A stretch of 64,000 nucleotides of DNA, from assembly GCA_963795835.1 (NCBI GenBank), contig CAWCJC010000003.1:248001-312000 (forward strand), read 5' to 3'. A program made the position numbers and the translations under genes. Source of the stretch: JALYXI01 sp963795835. GTDB taxonomy: Bacteria > Acidobacteriota > Terriglobia > Bryobacterales > Bryobacteraceae. This document shows positions 17,042 to 26,115 of the stretch, in pieces; the first letter of the stretch is position 1; every line of letters starts with the position of its first letter. Under the pieces are notes generated by a model. The model had not been told where the DNA came from, did no database searches, and worked only from the letters and a program-made list of their open reading frames with translations.

Positions 17042-17700
17042 TTCTCGCCGCCGCTGTTCCGGCTCTCCCGCAAAATCTAGGCACGCCGATGCAGATTATC
17101 TTGATGCTGACGGCGCTCACCGTGCTGCCGGCCATCATCATGTGCGTTTCGCCCTTTCTGCGAATCGTTGTCGTTCTGCACTTCTTGAGGCAGGCGCTCG
17201 GCACGCAGACCACTCCTTCGAACCAGGTGCTGATCGGGCTTTCGCTTTTCCTGGCGCTCTTGATTATGCAGCCGGTGGCCTCCGATATCTACCAGAACGC
17301 CTGGCAACCTGTGGAACAGGGCAAGCTCACATGGGAACAAGGCTTCGATACCGGCGCCAAACCCCTGAGCAAATTTCTGATCCGCTTCGCGCGCGAACGC
17401 GACGTCAAACTTTTTCTGGAAGTTTCCCACCGCCCTGCCCCGCGCTCGCCGGCCGATCTTAATCTGGCTGTGCTGATACCGGCCTACATCCTTTCCGAGC
17501 TGAAGGCAGGCTTCCAGATTGGCGCGGTGCTGTATCTGCCTTTCCTGATCATCGACGTGGTGGTCGCCTCCGTCACTCTTTCGATCGGCATGGTGCAACT
17601 GCCCCCCGTGATGGTTTCCGCGCCTTTCAAGATCCTGCTGTTTGTCCTGGTGGACGGCTGGAACCTGGTGGTGGGCTCGCTCATGAAGAGCTTCGCATGA
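17038..17700 (+). CDS. fliP: FliP, flagellar type III export gate protein
   Basis: 220 aa with a cleavable-like N-terminus and about four transmembrane helices. MQIILMLTALTVLPAIIMCVSPFLRIVVVLHFLRQALGTQTTPSNQVLIGLSLFLALL is the FliP signature block, and the second signature is LIPAYILSELKAGFQIG. FliP forms the pentameric core of the export channel with FliQ and FliR. I start at 17038 (ATGA overlap with fliO) rather than at an upstream in-frame codon. The stop overlaps fliQ. Confidence 0.96.
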   Translation: MILAAAVPALPQNLGTPMQIILMLTALTVLPAIIMCVSPFLRIVVVLHFLRQALGTQTTPSNQVLIGLSLFLALLIMQPVASDIYQNAWQPVEQGKLTWEQGFDTGAKPLSKFLIRFARERDVKLFLEVSHRPAPRSPADLNLAVLIPAYILSELKAGFQIGAVLYLPFLIIDVVVASVTLSIGMVQLPPVMVSAPFKILLFVLVDGWNLVVGSLMKSFA

Positions 17701-17966
17701 CGCCCGATTCCGTCGTTCAGATTGTGCGCGAGATGTTCTTTGCGGCCTTCTGGCTGAGTGCCCCGCTTCTGGCGATCGGCTTTGTCGCAGGCATTGTCGT
17801 AAGTCTGATTCAAATTGTCACCTCCATTCAGGATTCCGGTTTCAACGCCATTCCGCGCCTGGTTGCATTTCTGGGCGGGTTCATCTTCTTGCTGCCCTGG
17901 ATGCTGAATAAAATGATGGCCTACACGGTTTCCATTCTGGGCGACTTGGGCCGCTATGCCCGCTGA
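17697..17966 (+). CDS. fliQ: FliQ, flagellar export gate protein
   Basis: 89 aa with two transmembrane helices. VAGIVVSLIQIVTSIQDSGFNAIPRLVAFLGGFIFL is the FliQ core. It packs around the FliP/FliR ring at the export gate. The ATG overlaps the fliP stop and its last 11 bases overlap fliR, giving the canonical fliP-fliQ-fliR order. Confidence 0.95.
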   Translation: MTPDSVVQIVREMFFAAFWLSAPLLAIGFVAGIVVSLIQIVTSIQDSGFNAIPRLVAFLGGFIFLLPWMLNKMMAYTVSILGDLGRYAR

Positions 17967-18711
17967 GTTTCTCTTCGGCTTTCTTTTTGTGTTGGCGCGC
18001 GTGGCGGGGATCTTTGTGTTCGCACCCATCCCGGGAATGAAAAACGGGCCTGATCTTCCTCGTCTCCTGCTGGCCGTCGCCATTACCTTCGCTCTTTTCC
18101 CGGTTTGGCCGGAAGGCGCGGAAGCAGCAAAATCCGTTTCCGGATTAGTGGCGGCGCTCTTTGCCGAAGCCGCGCTGGGACTGGCAATTGGGCTTGCCGT
18201 TTCTTTCACTCTCGAAGCCTTTCAGATGGCCGCCCAGGTCATCGGACTGCAAGCCGGATATGGCTACGCATCCACGATCGACCCCACCACGCAGGCCGAT
18301 TCGCCCGTCCTGCTGGTTTTTGCCCAGATCTTCGCGGGGCTGCTATTTTTCGCCACCGGACTCGATCGCGAGATCATTCGCGCCTGCGCGCTCAGCCTTC
18401 ACGCGTTTCCTCCCGGAAAATTCACTTTGTCTCCTACCATGGCGCGCATGCTGATCGAACTCGGCGCCGGAATCTTCTCCACCGGTGTGCGGCTCGCGCT
18501 GCCCGCGATTGCGCTGCTGGGCATGTTGGATCTCTCGCTTGCCTTGCTGGGTCGAGTGAACGCGCAATTGCAGCTCATCACCCTGGCGTTCCCGTTGAAG
18601 ATGCTGGCATCGCTGGTTCTGCTCGCTTTTACCGGCGTTCTCTTCGCGCGGATTTTCGCCGCGTACGGCAATCAATCCATGGAGACGCTCCGAATCCTGA
18701 TCACAAGGTAA
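17956..18711 (+). CDS. fliR: FliR, flagellar export gate protein
   Basis: 251 aa with about six transmembrane helices. ARVAGIFVFAPIPG near the N-terminus, LGLAIGLAVSFTLEAFQMAAQVIGLQAGYGYASTIDP in the middle and LLGRVNAQLQLITLAFPLK later are the FliR landmarks. It completes the export gate. The start lies within the end of fliQ, and flhB starts immediately after the stop. Confidence 0.95.
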   Translation: MPAEFLFGFLFVLARVAGIFVFAPIPGMKNGPDLPRLLLAVAITFALFPVWPEGAEAAKSVSGLVAALFAEAALGLAIGLAVSFTLEAFQMAAQVIGLQAGYGYASTIDPTTQADSPVLLVFAQIFAGLLFFATGLDREIIRACALSLHAFPPGKFTLSPTMARMLIELGAGIFSTGVRLALPAIALLGMLDLSLALLGRVNAQLQLITLAFPLKMLASLVLLAFTGVLFARIFAAYGNQSMETLRILITR

Positions 18712-19776
18712 ATGGCGGACAAGAGTCAACAAACTGAGAAGCCGACTCAGAAGCGTGTCGAGAAGGCCCGAAAAGAAGGCCAGTTTCCACAGGCAAAAGA
18801 TCTGGTGGCGGCAGTCCAGTTCATCGTCTTCGTCGCTGTAGTCGGTTCCGCCGCCCCGCGTTGGTTTACGCAATTCCGGATCGCCACCCGGCTGATATTG
18901 GAACGCGCTTTTCACTCCGAACTTACCGCAACTTCGCTGGTGAGCCTGGTTTGGTGGATCGGCGCTCAACAGTTGATGCCGCTTGCCAAGTTAGGCGGCA
19001 TTCTGCTCCTTGCAACGCTGACCGTGCAGTTCGCCGTCACGCGTTTCGGCTTCAGCTTCTCAAAACTTGCCCCTTCGTTCGATCGGCTGAATCCGATGTC
19101 GAAACTGCAGCAGATGCCGAAGCAGAACCTTCCCGCGCTGATCCAGGCTTGCCTGATGCTGCCGCTCGCCGGCTACGCAATCTGGTACATCGCGCGCGAT
19201 AAGGCGGCCGAGGCGTTCCTGCTCCCTATGCGCGGGTTGGAATCGGGAACCGCGGCTGTCGGTGCCGCAACCATGCAACTTCTCTGGCGCGCGGCCTTTC
19301 TGTTAGGCGCGTTTGGCCTGATCAACTTTTTCCGCCAGCAACGCCAGTACGCCTCAGAAATGAAGATGTCGAAACAGCAGATTCGCGACGAAGCGAAGGA
19401 ATCGGAAGGCAACCCGCAAATGAAGCAGCGCGTACGCCGCCTGCAGCGGGATATGCGCCGCCGCCACATGATGAGCGAAGTGCCGAACGCCACCGCGGTC
19501 ATCGTGAATCCGACGCACTTCGCCGTGGCAATCAAATATTCGACAGACTCCATGGCCGCGCCTACCGTGGTTGCCAAAGGCAAGAACTACCTCGCGCTCC
19601 GCATCCGTCAGCGCGCCATCGAAAATCAGGTCCCGATCATTGAGAATCCTCCGCTTGCGCAGGCACTGTACAAATCAGTCGATGTGGGGCAGGAAATCCC
19701 AGCGCACCTGTATCGAGCCGTGGCTGAAATTCTTGCGTATGTCTACAAACTCATGAACGGACGAATGCCCTCGTGA
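18712..19776 (+). CDS. flhB: FlhB, export switch protein with NPTH self-cleavage site
   Basis: 354 aa. The N-terminus KTEKPTQKR-type motif (QQTEKPTQKRVEKARKEGQ) leads into four transmembrane helices. The cytoplasmic domain holds N266-P-T-H269 in IVNPTHFAVAIKY, the autocleavage site that allows the switch from hook to filament export in response to FliK. It follows fliR without a gap, and its stop overlaps the GTG start of flhA. Confidence 0.97.
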   Translation: MADKSQQTEKPTQKRVEKARKEGQFPQAKDLVAAVQFIVFVAVVGSAAPRWFTQFRIATRLILERAFHSELTATSLVSLVWWIGAQQLMPLAKLGGILLLATLTVQFAVTRFGFSFSKLAPSFDRLNPMSKLQQMPKQNLPALIQACLMLPLAGYAIWYIARDKAAEAFLLPMRGLESGTAAVGAATMQLLWRAAFLLGAFGLINFFRQQRQYASEMKMSKQQIRDEAKESEGNPQMKQRVRRLQRDMRRRHMMSEVPNATAVIVNPTHFAVAIKYSTDSMAAPTVVAKGKNYLALRIRQRAIENQVPIIENPPLAQALYKSVDVGQEIPAHLYRAVAEILAYVYKLMNGRMPS

Positions 19777-21851
19777 CACCCGCCAAAACAATGACGCTTC
19801 CGTCCGCTTCGGCGGGCGCGAAGTTCTCTCTCGCTGGAATCGGGGAATTAGGCGTTCCGATCGCCGTGCTCGCCATCATTGTGGCGCTCATCACGCCGCT
19901 ACCCGGCTTCATTCTGGATTTCCTGATTGTCATCGATATCATGATGTCCGTCATCGTGATGATGGTTGCGATGTACATTGCGCGGCCGGTAGATTTCAAC
20001 GTTTTTCCCACTACTCTGTTGCTGCTCACGCTTTTCCGGCTTGCCCTGAACATTTCATCCTCCCGGCTGATTCTTCTGAACGGGAACACAGGCACGTCCG
20101 CGGCCGGGAACGTCATCGAAGCGTTTGGCAATTTCGTGGTGGGAGGGAACTACATCATCGGCGTGGTGATTTTCCTGGTGCTGATCGCCATTCAATACGT
20201 GGTGATCAACCATGGCGCCGTCCGCATTTCCGAAGTCACCGCCCGCTTCACATTGGACGCCATGCCTGGCAAACAGATGTCGATCGATAGTGACTTGAAT
20301 GCCGGTCTGGTGGATGAAGCGGAGGCTCGTCGCCGCCGCAAACAACTCGCCGCCGAAGCCGAATTTTACGGCGCAATGGACGGCGCGTCGCGCTTCACGC
20401 AACGGGACGCCATCGCCAGCATTCTCATCACCGCGATCAACATCATTGCAGGCCTCGCGATCGGTGTTCTGCAGCATGGTGCGGACATCCTGCATGCTCT
20501 GCAGACGTACACGGTGCTCACCATCGGTGACGGGCTGGTAACGGTGATCCCGGCGCTGATGATTTCGATCTCAGGCGCAATGATTGTGACGCGCGCCAGT
20601 TCTGAAGCTCGTCTGGGTGCGGAATTTAAGAAGCAGGTCTTTGGCGCGTCGCAACCGCTACTGCTTTCGAGCGGCGTTCTGATTGCCCTTGCGCTATTCC
20701 CAGGCCTGCCGAAGATTCCGTTTATCGTGCTGGGAATCGGTCTAGGCACGCTCGGCTGGCGTATGCGTCAGGCGGACGCTGTGGAGGCACAAACCGCAAC
20801 GGCCAGCGCGCCGGCGCAGCCCAAAGAAAATCTGGAAGCGTTGATGAAAGTCGAGTTGCTTTCGGTAGAGGTTGGGTTGGGGCTGGTGCAATTTGTGGAG
20901 GGCGGACAGAACTCACCCTTGTTGCGCCGAATTTCCAGCATTCGGAAACAACTTGCCAAGGACATGGGCTACATGCTTCCCCCCGTGCGCGTCAGCGATA
21001 ATCTTGCGCTTCGCGCCCGCGAATATTCCATCTCTCTCAAAGGCAGCGAACTTTCGCGGTATGAGCTTCTGCAAGGCTGCGAGATGGCCATTCCCGTGGG
21101 CCAGGTTGCCACCGTGGTCGAGGGCGTGGAAACGAAAGATCCCGCATTCGGCATGAAGGCGTACTGGATACCCGCGGAACGCGCGGAAGAGGCGCGTTCT
21201 TACGGCTATACCGTTGTCGATAGCGTCAGTGTCCTGGGCACGCATCTCTCTGAACTCATCCGCCGCCACACTGCCGAACTCTTCACGCGCCAGGATGCAA
21301 AGAAACTGCTGGATCGAGTTGCCGTCGATCACCCGCGGGTGGTGGAAGATCTGGTCCCGAAAGCCCTCCCGCTGGCCGTCGTGCAGAAGGTTTTACAAAA
21401 TCTGCTGCGGGAGCGCGTGTCGATTCGCGACGGCCAATCGATTCTGGAAGCGATGAGCGAAGCCGCCGGCACTACCCGCAATCACGTGCTGCTGACGGAG
21501 TATGTACGCCAATCGGCGCGCCGCGTGGTCGCGTCTCCCTATCTCAGCAGCACCGGCAACATGATGGCCTGGTTTGTCGATAGCGGGATTGAGCAGACCG
21601 TCGAGGCTTCTGTCGAACATGGCGAGCACTCCAGCCATACCGCGCTTTCGCCCCAGCAACTGCGCGACATTTTGGGGAAGTGCTCCCGGGCTGTGGGAAC
21701 TCCGGAAACCGCGGTGGTAGCCATCACCAGCTCCGGCGCCCGCTTCTTCCTGCGCCAAGTAGTGGAACCCACCATCCCCAATCTCTTTTTCCTTTCGCAC
21801 AATGAAGTGCCCGCCGGAATCAAAGTGCAATCGCTAGGAGTCATTCAATGA
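19773..21851 (+). CDS. flhA: FlhA, flagellar export motor membrane protein
   Basis: 692 aa, full FlhA length, from a GTG overlapping the flhB stop. Eight N-terminal transmembrane helices include the FHIPEP-type motif region seen here as RPVDFNVFPTTLLLLTLFRLALNISSSRLIL. The DAMPGKQMSIDSDLNAGLVDEAEARRRR loop is unmistakable. The C-terminal cytoplasmic domain forms the nonameric ring that receives chaperone-substrate complexes. Coupled to flhF by another ATGA overlap. Confidence 0.97.
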   Translation: MTPAKTMTLPSASAGAKFSLAGIGELGVPIAVLAIIVALITPLPGFILDFLIVIDIMMSVIVMMVAMYIARPVDFNVFPTTLLLLTLFRLALNISSSRLILLNGNTGTSAAGNVIEAFGNFVVGGNYIIGVVIFLVLIAIQYVVINHGAVRISEVTARFTLDAMPGKQMSIDSDLNAGLVDEAEARRRRKQLAAEAEFYGAMDGASRFTQRDAIASILITAINIIAGLAIGVLQHGADILHALQTYTVLTIGDGLVTVIPALMISISGAMIVTRASSEARLGAEFKKQVFGASQPLLLSSGVLIALALFPGLPKIPFIVLGIGLGTLGWRMRQADAVEAQTATASAPAQPKENLEALMKVELLSVEVGLGLVQFVEGGQNSPLLRRISSIRKQLAKDMGYMLPPVRVSDNLALRAREYSISLKGSELSRYELLQGCEMAIPVGQVATVVEGVETKDPAFGMKAYWIPAERAEEARSYGYTVVDSVSVLGTHLSELIRRHTAELFTRQDAKKLLDRVAVDHPRVVEDLVPKALPLAVVQKVLQNLLRERVSIRDGQSILEAMSEAAGTTRNHVLLTEYVRQSARRVVASPYLSSTGNMMAWFVDSGIEQTVEASVEHGEHSSHTALSPQQLRDILGKCSRAVGTPETAVVAITSSGARFFLRQVVEPTIPNLFFLSHNEVPAGIKVQSLGVIQ

Positions 21852-22738
21852 AAGAACCGCTTCACATTAAGACCTATTTCGCCAGCAGCGTGCAGGCGGC
21901 GCTCACCCTCGCGCGGCGGGAACTAGGCGAGGACGCGATGCTCCTCAACACGCGTCAATCTCCCGCGGACGCAAGACACCTGGGCCAATACGAAGCAGTC
22001 TTTGCTACAAACGAACTTGTTCTTCCGGGCTCTTCCACGGAGCCACCCAATCCCGATACGGAGGAGTGCGACGCCGAAAGGATGGAGTCGCAGATTAAAG
22101 CCGAACCGGTTTTAGCGCAAGAGGCGGACAATCGCCAGATCGCGGCCTTCGTCGGTCCTACCGGCCGGGGCAAAACCACTACGCTGGTGAAACTCGCGGT
22201 GACCCACGGTCTCTCTAAACGCAAACCCGTACGGATTTTCTCTGCCGATTACCTCCGGGCTGCTGCACCGCAACAACTCCGCACGCTCTCCGCCATTCTG
22301 GGTGTCACATTTGAATCCTTCAGCAGCCCCGCCGCGCTCGATCACGCATTGCGTCATCCTCTTCCGGGGATAACGCTGATCGATACCCCAGGTTTCAGTC
22401 CGCGCGATCACGACGCCTGCGTCACCCTCGCCCGCTGTATTACAGCGCACTCCGAAATCGATTCGCATTTGGTCCTTCGCGCCGATTCCGCCCCAAGCGC
22501 GCTTACCGCCGCCATCGACCGCTTTGGCTGCTTCCGGCCCGCGCGGCTCCTGTTCACCGGCCTGGACGAAGTCTCGAAGACCACCAATCTCTTCGAAGCC
22601 GCGTCACGTTCTAGCCTGCCCGTTTCTTTCCTTGCCAACGGCCAGTCCATTCCGGAGGATATCGAACCGGCCAGCACCGCGCGTATTGTCGAACTGACGC
22701 TCGGGTCCTTGAAACATCTGCACTTCGCCAGCGCCTAG
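21848..22738 (+). CDS. flhF: FlhF, SRP-type GTPase for flagellar placement
   Basis: 296 aa. The N-terminus LHIKTYFASSVQAALTLARRELGEDAMLLNTR is the FlhF signature. The NG GTPase domain has P-loop G103PTGRGKT110, FSADYLRAAAPQQLRTLSAILGV and DTPGFSPRD. The linker between them is short, so the protein is smaller than the usual 360-450 aa. FlhF directs where and whether a flagellum is assembled, normally together with the ATPase FlhG. No flhG follows; fliA comes next after two bases. Confidence 0.92.
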   Translation: MKEPLHIKTYFASSVQAALTLARRELGEDAMLLNTRQSPADARHLGQYEAVFATNELVLPGSSTEPPNPDTEECDAERMESQIKAEPVLAQEADNRQIAAFVGPTGRGKTTTLVKLAVTHGLSKRKPVRIFSADYLRAAAPQQLRTLSAILGVTFESFSSPAALDHALRHPLPGITLIDTPGFSPRDHDACVTLARCITAHSEIDSHLVLRADSAPSALTAAIDRFGCFRPARLLFTGLDEVSKTTNLFEAASRSSLPVSFLANGQSIPEDIEPASTARIVELTLGSLKHLHFASA

Positions 22739-22740
22739 CC

Positions 22741-23487
22741 ATGTACACCTGCGAGGCAGAACCGGTCACCGCCGAAGCCCGAGACCTGCTCATCCTGGAG
22801 CACTTACCGCAGGTCCGCATCATCGCGCGTCGCATTCACGAACGCTTGCCGGGCAGCGTGCCGATCGACGACCTGATTTCTACTGGCACCTTAGGCCTGA
22901 TCGGTGCCATTGACAATTACGATCCTTCGCAGAACGTCAAGCTCAAAACATATGCCGAATACCGGATTCGCGGCGCCATTCTCGATGGGCTGCGGGGCCA
23001 GGACTGGGCCCCTCGCGAAAAACGCAAAATGAGCCGCCGGATCGAGGCGGCTATCTCCGCTGCCGAACAGCGCCTGCGTCGGTCGCCGTCGGAAGACGAG
23101 ATCGCCGCTGAATTGAAGATTTCTCTGGAAGAATATCGCGAGTGGTTGGTGGATACAGCAAGCCTTCAGCTTGCGGCGTTGGAGGTGAACGACGCGAACG
23201 ACGAGAGTGTTAGCCTGCTGCGCTTTATCTCAAGCGACACGTCGCAGCAGCCCGGCAATCTCTTTGAACGCGCTGAACTGGAGCGCTTGGTAACGGAAAC
23301 CATTGGCCGCATGCCCTTACAGGAAAGAACCGTGTTGAGTCTTTACTACTTTGAAGAACTGAACCTGCGCGAGATTGCGGAAGTGATGAAGCTGCATCTG
23401 ACGCGGATTTCACAACTGAAGACCCAGGCCATTCTGCGCCTGCGGTGCGTGTTGGAGAAACGCTGGCCGGGCGCGAGCGGCATTTAG
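22741..23487 (+). CDS. fliA: FliA, flagellar sigma-28 factor
   Basis: 248 aa. Region 2 is clear: ERLPGSVPIDDLISTGTLGLIGAIDNYDPSQNVKLKTYAEYRIRGAILDGLRGQDW, with the RGAILD..R..DW motif typical of sigma-28. Region 4 has the LPLQERTVLSLYYFEELNLREIAEVMKLHLTRISQLK-type helix-turn-helix (written here as RMPLQERTVLSLYY onward). It should direct RNA polymerase to late flagellar and chemotaxis promoters. Two candidate targets are seen in this window (before flaG and before the c-di-GMP gene at 29264). Confidence 0.95.
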   Translation: MYTCEAEPVTAEARDLLILEHLPQVRIIARRIHERLPGSVPIDDLISTGTLGLIGAIDNYDPSQNVKLKTYAEYRIRGAILDGLRGQDWAPREKRKMSRRIEAAISAAEQRLRRSPSEDEIAAELKISLEEYREWLVDTASLQLAALEVNDANDESVSLLRFISSDTSQQPGNLFERAELERLVTETIGRMPLQERTVLSLYYFEELNLREIAEVMKLHLTRISQLKTQAILRLRCVLEKRWPGASGI

Positions 23488-23503
23488 AAAAGTAAGAGGA
23501 ACC

Positions 23504-24385
23504 ATGAGCGAAACGTCAGAGAACCTAAGCGAGAGCGCGCAGTGGCTGTTGGAACGATGGCTGGAGAAACTCAAAGGCATCATCGCGTCCATGACAGAAG
23601 ACCAGCCCGATCTGGCATGGGATCTTCAACAAGGAGAGGAGTTGGGCGAGGGTTCCTTGATCCTGGAGCAACGTTTCACCAGTACCCCCGATCCCATGCT
23701 GTGGTTGGGGATTCCGGAATCAGTGCATCAGGATTTGGGTGGCCGCATCTTGGTCGCTGCCGGTCTCGAAACCTCTGAGGCCGAGGAGAACCGCGCTACC
23801 TGTATCGAAGCGGTGGAGCAATCGCTGGCGGGTTTAACGGGCGTAATCAACCAGCGCACGAATCGCGAAGTGATGCGCGAGCCGGCGAAACAATGCCCTT
23901 TCTTCCCCGGCGGCCTGCTGGTGGCGTGCGTTACGATCAGTTTCGGCGAGAAGCAGCTTGCCCCGCTGTGGATCGGGTTTTCACCGCTGCTGATTTCGTG
24001 GCTGGAAACGAAACCGGAGGAGCCTGCTTCCCAACCCGTGGTGGAAACGGAAGAGGAGTCCGCGCGCGATGTATCGGGAAGCTCGCGCACGTTCGAACTT
24101 CTGCTCGACGTTTCTTTGCCCGTCAGCGTGTCGTTCGGAAAGGCCGAACTGCTGGTGAAAGAAGTTCTGAAATTGACAACGGGGTCCATTGTGGAACTAA
24201 ACCGTTCGATTAGCGAACCGGTCGAAATTATCGTGAACGGTTGCACCATCGCGCGGGGAGAGGTGGTGGTTGTGGAAGGGAACTATGGAGTTCGAATCAA
24301 CAGCATCGTAAGCCAGAAGGAGCGCTTGCGCACGGGCGGAGCGGCTGTTGCGGAGTCTAGGGCACGCGTGGGGGCGCGCGGCTGA
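23504..24385 (+). CDS. Large FliN/FliY-like switch protein
   Basis: 293 aa. The C-terminal ~85 residues (RTFELLLDVSLPVSVSFGKAELLVKEVLKLTTGSIVELNRSISEPVEIIVNGCTIARGEVVVVEGNYGVRI) are a FliN/SpoA domain. The preceding ~170 residues resemble the CheC-like or FliM-middle fold of FliY, with a TCIEAVEQSLAGLTGVINQ helix, but without the clean phosphatase E-x2-N pattern. It is thus a FliY-type C-ring component that has probably lost phosphatase activity. It sits after fliA and joins the next gene through a TGATG overlap. The short FliN at 16519 is its paralogue. Confidence 0.83.
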   Translation: MSETSENLSESAQWLLERWLEKLKGIIASMTEDQPDLAWDLQQGEELGEGSLILEQRFTSTPDPMLWLGIPESVHQDLGGRILVAAGLETSEAEENRATCIEAVEQSLAGLTGVINQRTNREVMREPAKQCPFFPGGLLVACVTISFGEKQLAPLWIGFSPLLISWLETKPEEPASQPVVETEEESARDVSGSSRTFELLLDVSLPVSVSFGKAELLVKEVLKLTTGSIVELNRSISEPVEIIVNGCTIARGEVVVVEGNYGVRINSIVSQKERLRTGGAAVAESRARVGARG

Positions 24386-24696
24386 TGATCGGGCTTCTCG
24401 CGATTGCGGTGACGTCGGTTGTCTGCTGGTATCTCCGGCGCGATCTTGCACGCGCCAAAGCGGAATTGCAGGCTGAGGCGGTCACGCTACGCTCGGAATT
24501 TGAAAAGCTGCGAGAGGAAGGGCTGCCCTCGCCGCCGCCGAACGGATTCAACATGAACCGCCGGCCAGATACTCTAAGACGCCTGCGCAGCGGCCAGGCA
24601 ATGGATACAATCACAGCAGCGACAGGATGGGCGTTACCAGAAGTGGCTTTGCTTCGGAAGATTGAAGCGATTGCGCCAGGGCGTCGAGCAGATTGA
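24385..24696 (+). CDS. Small membrane-anchored coiled-coil protein at the end of the flagellar operon
   Basis: 103 aa. One N-terminal transmembrane helix (IGLLAIAVTSVVCWYLRRD) is followed by a coiled coil (ARAKAELQAEAVTLRSEFEKLREE), a Pro-rich linker and a small domain TLRRLRSGQAMDTITAATGWALPEVALLRKIEAI. The layout recalls the DUF2802/DUF6115 proteins often found in flagellar clusters, where a helix-turn-helix-like tail follows a TM coiled coil. Assignment to a family is tentative. It overlaps the upstream FliN-like gene by one base. Confidence 0.65.
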   Translation: MIGLLAIAVTSVVCWYLRRDLARAKAELQAEAVTLRSEFEKLREEGLPSPPPNGFNMNRRPDTLRRLRSGQAMDTITAATGWALPEVALLRKIEAIAPGRRAD

Positions 24697-24769
24697 GCAG
24701 TGATTGTGGTCCACGCTACCCGTAATCAGGTTTTCCGGCATTCCAGGCCGATTGCGCTACGGTGTTTAT

Positions 24770-26113
24770 ATGCCCACTGTCGTAATTGTCGGACGTCCAA
24801 ACGTCGGGAAATCGACGCTGTTCAACCGGATTACCGGAGAGCGGCGGTCGATTGTGGGCGATGAGCCCGGCATCACACGGGATCGCATCATCGGGCAAGC
24901 AACCTTCGAAGGCAAGCCGTTCGAACTAATCGATACCGGCGGCATCGTAGTGCGCGACGAAGATTATATTCCGTCGCAGATCTTGCGGCAGGCGGAGTTT
25001 GCGCTGGAAGGCGCCGACCAGATCATCTTTCTGGTCGACGGTCGCGCGGAGATTACAGGGCCGGATCGGGATCTGGCGCAGATGCTGCGGAAGCTGGGGC
25101 GGCCGGTGTCGCTGGCGGTGAATAAAGCGGACACCGCAAAGAAACAGGATCTTGCTCACGATTTTTACTCGTTAGGGATTACAGACATTTTTCCCGTTTC
25201 GGCAGAGCACGATATCGGGGTGGAAGAACTGCTGGCGCACGTGACAACCGGCTTCCCGGAGGTGGATCCGGAGGTGGATGCAGGGGCGATCAAGGTGGCG
25301 ATTATTGGACGTCCGAATGTTGGAAAGTCGACGCTGCTGAATGCTTTGACCTCGAAGGAGCGCGCGATTGTTTCGCCGATTGCCGGAACCACACGCGATT
25401 CCGTCGATGAGCGTGTGACACATAACGGGCAGGAGTACATTTTCGTAGATACCGCCGGTATCCGTCGCAAGGGCAAGACGCATGAGATGGCGGAGAAGTT
25501 GAGCGTCGTTATGGCGCGGCGGAATATCCGGATGTCGCACGCGGTGGTACTTCTGCTCGATGCGGAGATGGGCGTGGTGGGGTCGGATGCGACGATTGGG
25601 GGTTACGCGGACGAGGGCGGGCGCGCGCTGGTGATCTGTGTGAATAAGTGGGACCTGATCGGCGAGGGCCACAAGCGGGAATTCGAGCGCAACCTGCGGG
25701 ACGAGTTGAAGTTTCTGGATTACGCGCCGGTGCTCTTTCTTTCGGCGAAAACTACGGAAGGCGTACCCGCGTTGTTTAAGGCGGTGAAGCGCGTTTACGA
25801 TTCGGCGAGCAAGCGGGTGACGACGGGGGAGTTGAACCGTTTCGTGGAAAGTCTGCACTTCGAGGAGCGCAAGGTCCTCTATGTGACTCAGGCTTCCATT
25901 CGCCCCCCGCACTTCATTTTCTTCACCGATGGGCAGGGCCCGCTTCACTTTTCTCATGAGCGGTATCTGATAAACCAATTACGGAAGCGGTTCGGGTTTG
26001 AGGGCACGCCAATCGTGCTCACTGTTCGTGGCAGAACGCCCAAAAAGGAACGTCCGCGCGGCGTTCCGGCCAAGAAGAAGCGTACCGTTTTGAACAAGCC
26101 GGCCATCGAATAG
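24770..26113 (+). CDS. der: Der (EngA), ribosome-assembly GTPase with two G domains
   Basis: 447 aa from the ATG at 24770 (MPTVVIVGRPNVGKS). The two tandem GTPase domains carry P-loops GRPNVGKS at residues 8-15 and about 180-187, each with its own DTGG/DTAG and NKxD motifs. A KH-like C-terminal domain follows and ends in a basic tail (PKKERPRGVPAKKKR). Der is needed for 50S subunit maturation. An upstream in-frame codon at 24704 would add 22 residues unlike any Der N-terminus and is rejected. It may be read through from the flagellar operon. Confidence 0.96.
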   Translation: MPTVVIVGRPNVGKSTLFNRITGERRSIVGDEPGITRDRIIGQATFEGKPFELIDTGGIVVRDEDYIPSQILRQAEFALEGADQIIFLVDGRAEITGPDRDLAQMLRKLGRPVSLAVNKADTAKKQDLAHDFYSLGITDIFPVSAEHDIGVEELLAHVTTGFPEVDPEVDAGAIKVAIIGRPNVGKSTLLNALTSKERAIVSPIAGTTRDSVDERVTHNGQEYIFVDTAGIRRKGKTHEMAEKLSVVMARRNIRMSHAVVLLLDAEMGVVGSDATIGGYADEGGRALVICVNKWDLIGEGHKREFERNLRDELKFLDYAPVLFLSAKTTEGVPALFKAVKRVYDSASKRVTTGELNRFVESLHFEERKVLYVTQASIRPPHFIFFTDGQGPLHFSHERYLINQLRKRFGFEGTPIVLTVRGRTPKKERPRGVPAKKKRTVLNKPAIE

Positions 26114-26115
26114 GT

